DNA of 6,243 nt, taken from the NCBI GenBank assembly GCA_964591255.1, contig CAZQAA010000114.1, positions 1 to 6,243 of the forward strand, read 5' to 3'. Position numbers and translations under genes: made by a program. Below are positions 4,565-6,243 of the stretch, piece after piece (the first letter of the stretch is position 1; the number at the start of each line of letters is the position of its first letter). A model generated the notes under the pieces. The model made no database searches, had not been told where the DNA came from, and saw only the letters and a program-made list of their open reading frames with translations. Source of the DNA: CAZQAA01 sp964591255. GTDB lineage: Bacteria; Desulfobacterota; DSM-4660; Desulfatiglandales; Desulfatiglandaceae.

Positions 4565-5791
4565 ATGTTTTTCGAGTTATTTCTTGGGATTAGATACCTG
4601 AAGGCCAAGCGTACCAACGCCTTTGTATCTGTAATAACCATAATTTCGATACTCGGTGTTATGGTGGGTGTAATGGCCCTTGTGATAGTACTTTCTGTTA
4701 TGAACGGATTCAGGGCAGAGTTGATGTCAAAGATACTGGGAGTTAACTCTCATCTTTTGGTCCTGAATTTAGGAGGAGCCTTTGAAAATTACGGAAAAAT
4801 TGCCCAGAAAATAAAGGGAGTAAAAGGTGTTGTTGCCACAACACCTTTTATATATTCTCAGGTAATGATCAATAATTCAGGGAATGTCTCTGGCGCGGTC
4901 TTGAGAGGGATTGATGCCGGGAGTGTGGCAAATGTCTTAAATATCGAGAAGATGATAAAAGGGAATCCACTGTCTGTCATTAACAGTCGCAATAGCGAAA
5001 TACCTGCCATCATTATTGGCAGTGAGCTTTCAAGACAATTAGGCGCCTACCCCGGCGACACAGTGACACTCGTTTCCCCTGAGGGAAAGCTGACTCCCTT
5101 GGGAAGGGTGCCCAACACTCGTCAGTATAGGGTCGCTGCTCTTTTTGATTCCGGCATGTATGAGTATGATGCTTCTATGGTCTTCATATCGTTGAAAGAG
5201 GCCCAAACTTTTCTTGCGTTAGGAGACCGGGTTACAGGACTAGAGGTCAGGGTGGAGGATATGAACAGGACAGAACCTGTTGCTGAAGCAATTCAGGAGA
5301 TATTGGGCTATCCTTTTTGTACAAAGGACTGGAAGCTTATGAACAAGAGTCTCTTCTCAGCACTTAAACTCGAAAAAATTACCATGTTTGTTATCCTGAC
5401 CATGATAGTATTGGTGGGAGCCTTGAATATCATCAGCACGTTGGTAATGGTGGTTATGGAAAAAACAAGGGATATTGCCATCCTCAGGGCTATGGGGGCA
5501 TCTGCCAAGAGTATCATGTCTGTTTTCATGCTACAGGGCCTTTTAGTAGGTATTGTGGGCACATTTATGGGTCTTGCGACCGGACTTGGTATGTGTTACC
5601 TGCTTGCAAAATACCGGTTTATTAGCCTGCCTTCTGATGTTTACTATATTTCCAGCCTTCCCGTGCAGGTCCAATTCGGGGATATATGGTTTGTAGGAGT
5701 TGCCGCGATTCTTATATCCTTTCTGGCTACGTTTTATCCTTCTTGGTATGCTTCCAGGTTAAATCCTGTTGAGGCCTTGCGGTATGAATAG
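4565..5791 (+). CDS. lolC: Lipoprotein-releasing ABC transporter permease, LolC/LolE family
   Basis: A complete 408-residue inner-membrane permease that, with the ATPase LolD, extracts outer-membrane-destined lipoproteins and passes them to LolA. The N-terminus (MFFELFLGIRYLKAKR) is the classic LolC/E start, followed by TM1 at about 20-46. A large periplasmic domain occupies 50-270. TM2 (about 272-296), TM3 (319-345) and TM4 (373-393) form the FtsX-type domain, which contains the EKTRDIAILRAMGAS coupling segment and ends LNPVEALRYE. Residues 172-188 (PEGKLTPLGRVPNTRQY) sit where the LolA-binding hook lies in LolC, an inference from position. I prefer the ATG at 4565 to the upstream TTG at 4547; GGAG at 4549-4552 has a long 12-base spacer. 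Whether it is LolC or a single homodimerising LolF-type protein depends on whether a second permease follows lolD, which is out of view. Confidence 0.93.
   Translation: MFFELFLGIRYLKAKRTNAFVSVITIISILGVMVGVMALVIVLSVMNGFRAELMSKILGVNSHLLVLNLGGAFENYGKIAQKIKGVKGVVATTPFIYSQVMINNSGNVSGAVLRGIDAGSVANVLNIEKMIKGNPLSVINSRNSEIPAIIIGSELSRQLGAYPGDTVTLVSPEGKLTPLGRVPNTRQYRVAALFDSGMYEYDASMVFISLKEAQTFLALGDRVTGLEVRVEDMNRTEPVAEAIQEILGYPFCTKDWKLMNKSLFSALKLEKITMFVILTMIVLVGALNIISTLVMVVMEKTRDIAILRAMGASAKSIMSVFMLQGLLVGIVGTFMGLATGLGMCYLLAKYRFISLPSDVYYISSLPVQVQFGDIWFVGVAAILISFLATFYPSWYASRLNPVEALRYE
4821..4850. repeat. Perfect 13-bp inverted repeat inside lolC
   Basis: TAAAAGGTGTTGT (4821-4833) is followed by the loop TGCC and its exact reverse complement (4838-4850). 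The bases encode GVKGVVATTPFI, a segment I recognise as conserved in LolC/E proteins, so amino-acid constraint explains some but not necessarily all of the symmetry. A shorter 6-bp perfect hairpin (TTTCCC/GGGAAA, 5073-5088) lies further down the same gene. Confidence 0.65.
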
Positions 5792-5803
5792 GAATATGGA
5801 TTT

Positions 5804-5811
5804 AAGGGGAG
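5804..5811 (+). promoter_or_regulatory. Ribosome binding site fixing the lolD GTG start
   Basis: AAGGGGAG ends 6 bases before the GTG at 5818-5820. This spacing, and a protein start VLRLEGVYKSF that fits ABC ATPases, support the GTG. The nearby ATG at 5796 is in a different frame. Confidence 0.7.
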
Positions 5812-5817
5812 TTTCTT

Positions 5818-6243
5818 GTGCTACGACTTGAAGGTGTTTATAAGTCCTTCAATCATCACGGAAAGACCATTGAAATTTTGACGGGTGTAGATCTGGATAT
5901 AAAACCCGGAGACAGCCTTGCCGTAACCGGGGCTTCCGGTGTGGGGAAGTCAACGCTGTTGAATATGATGGGCAGCCTGGAGCCTCCTACTAAGGGTCTT
6001 GTCGAGTTCGAAGGGGCGGATCTCTACAAGATGGATGAGGCCTCAATCTCGCGATTTAGGAACAGGGAAATAGGTTTTGTATTCCAGTTTCACTATCTTT
6101 TACCAGAGCTCAATTCCATAGAAAACACCATGATACCGGCATTAATCGCGAGGTATTCGCGGCAGGATGCCGTGGATATGGCTTTGGATGTCTTGGAGAA
6201 GGTGGGGCTTGAGGCACGCCTTGCTCATCGCGTTGGTGAACTT
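5818..6243 (+). CDS. lolD: Lipoprotein-releasing ABC transporter ATP-binding protein LolD, 3'-truncated by the window
   Basis: The first 142 codons of an ABC ATPase that powers lipoprotein release by the LolC/E permease encoded just upstream; it acts on the cytoplasmic face of the inner membrane. Walker A is GASGVGKST at 38-46. The Q-loop is FVFQFHYLLPEL, with the glutamine at 90; this FQFHxLLPE run is characteristic of LolD rather than other FtsE/MacB-like ATPases. The frame is open to the last base, where ...HRVGEL is about to enter the expected LSGGE signature, so signature, Walker B and H-loop lie outside the window. It begins 26 bases after the lolC stop with a strong SD and a GTG start, consistent with co-transcription from lysS. 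Truncation is due to the window edge, not a broken gene. Confidence 0.93.
   Translation, partial: MLRLEGVYKSFNHHGKTIEILTGVDLDIKPGDSLAVTGASGVGKSTLLNMMGSLEPPTKGLVEFEGADLYKMDEASISRFRNREIGFVFQFHYLLPELNSIENTMIPALIARYSRQDAVDMALDVLEKVGLEARLAHRVGEL

Noticed and set aside
5308..5562. Minus-strand open frame of 84 codons
   Set aside because: Antisense to the membrane-spanning FtsX-type domain of lolC; explained by that gene's codons.

Overview
The window suggests a Gram-negative bacterium, most likely of the Desulfobacterota/deltaproteobacterial type. It carries genes for a lipoprotein-release (Lol) transporter, which only makes sense in a cell with an outer membrane. They sit directly behind lysS, an arrangement I recall from deltaproteobacteria such as Geobacter. 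The two uncharacterised proteins in the middle also look like families I associate with sulfate reducers. This placement is inference from gene content; no rRNA or other marker is present.

Layout. (1) Bases 1-390, plus strand: the 3' end of a tandem-repeat protein made of near-identical 34-residue units, cut by the window edge and followed by a hairpin at 404-434. (2) Bases 522-1596, minus strand: a tight two-gene unit of a 268-residue and an 85-residue protein of unknown function. It has its own good sigma-70-type promoter (1630-1658) and a TTG start with a clear Shine-Dalgarno sequence. (3) Bases 1706-2749, minus strand: a complete two-transmembrane potassium channel with a cytoplasmic RCK (TrkA-N/TrkA-C) regulatory module. 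(4) Bases 2750-3061: a divergent intergenic region with the channel's promoter and weak candidates for lysS. (5) Bases 3062-6243, plus strand: lysS (class II lysyl-tRNA synthetase), lolC/E (lipoprotein-releasing permease) and the first 142 codons of lolD (its ATPase), with gaps of 21 and 26 bases, consistent with one operon.

How the genes work together. LolC/E and LolD would form the inner-membrane ABC machine that extracts mature lipoproteins and hands them to the periplasmic carrier LolA. Co-transcription with lysS is a housekeeping arrangement with no obvious mechanistic link. The potassium channel is transcribed divergently and appears independent. The 268/85-residue pair lies downstream of the channel on the same strand but behind its own promoter.

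The most interesting signals are: an internal ATG with a good Shine-Dalgarno sequence at the start of the channel's RCK domain, where MthK is known to make a separate soluble RCK subunit; the channel's apparently near-leaderless start next to a perfect but out-of-frame SD/ATG; the nearly identical 102-bp repeats; and several strong inverted repeats, two of them inside coding sequence. I found no convincing wholly new system. The uncharacterised gene pair is the best candidate for new function.
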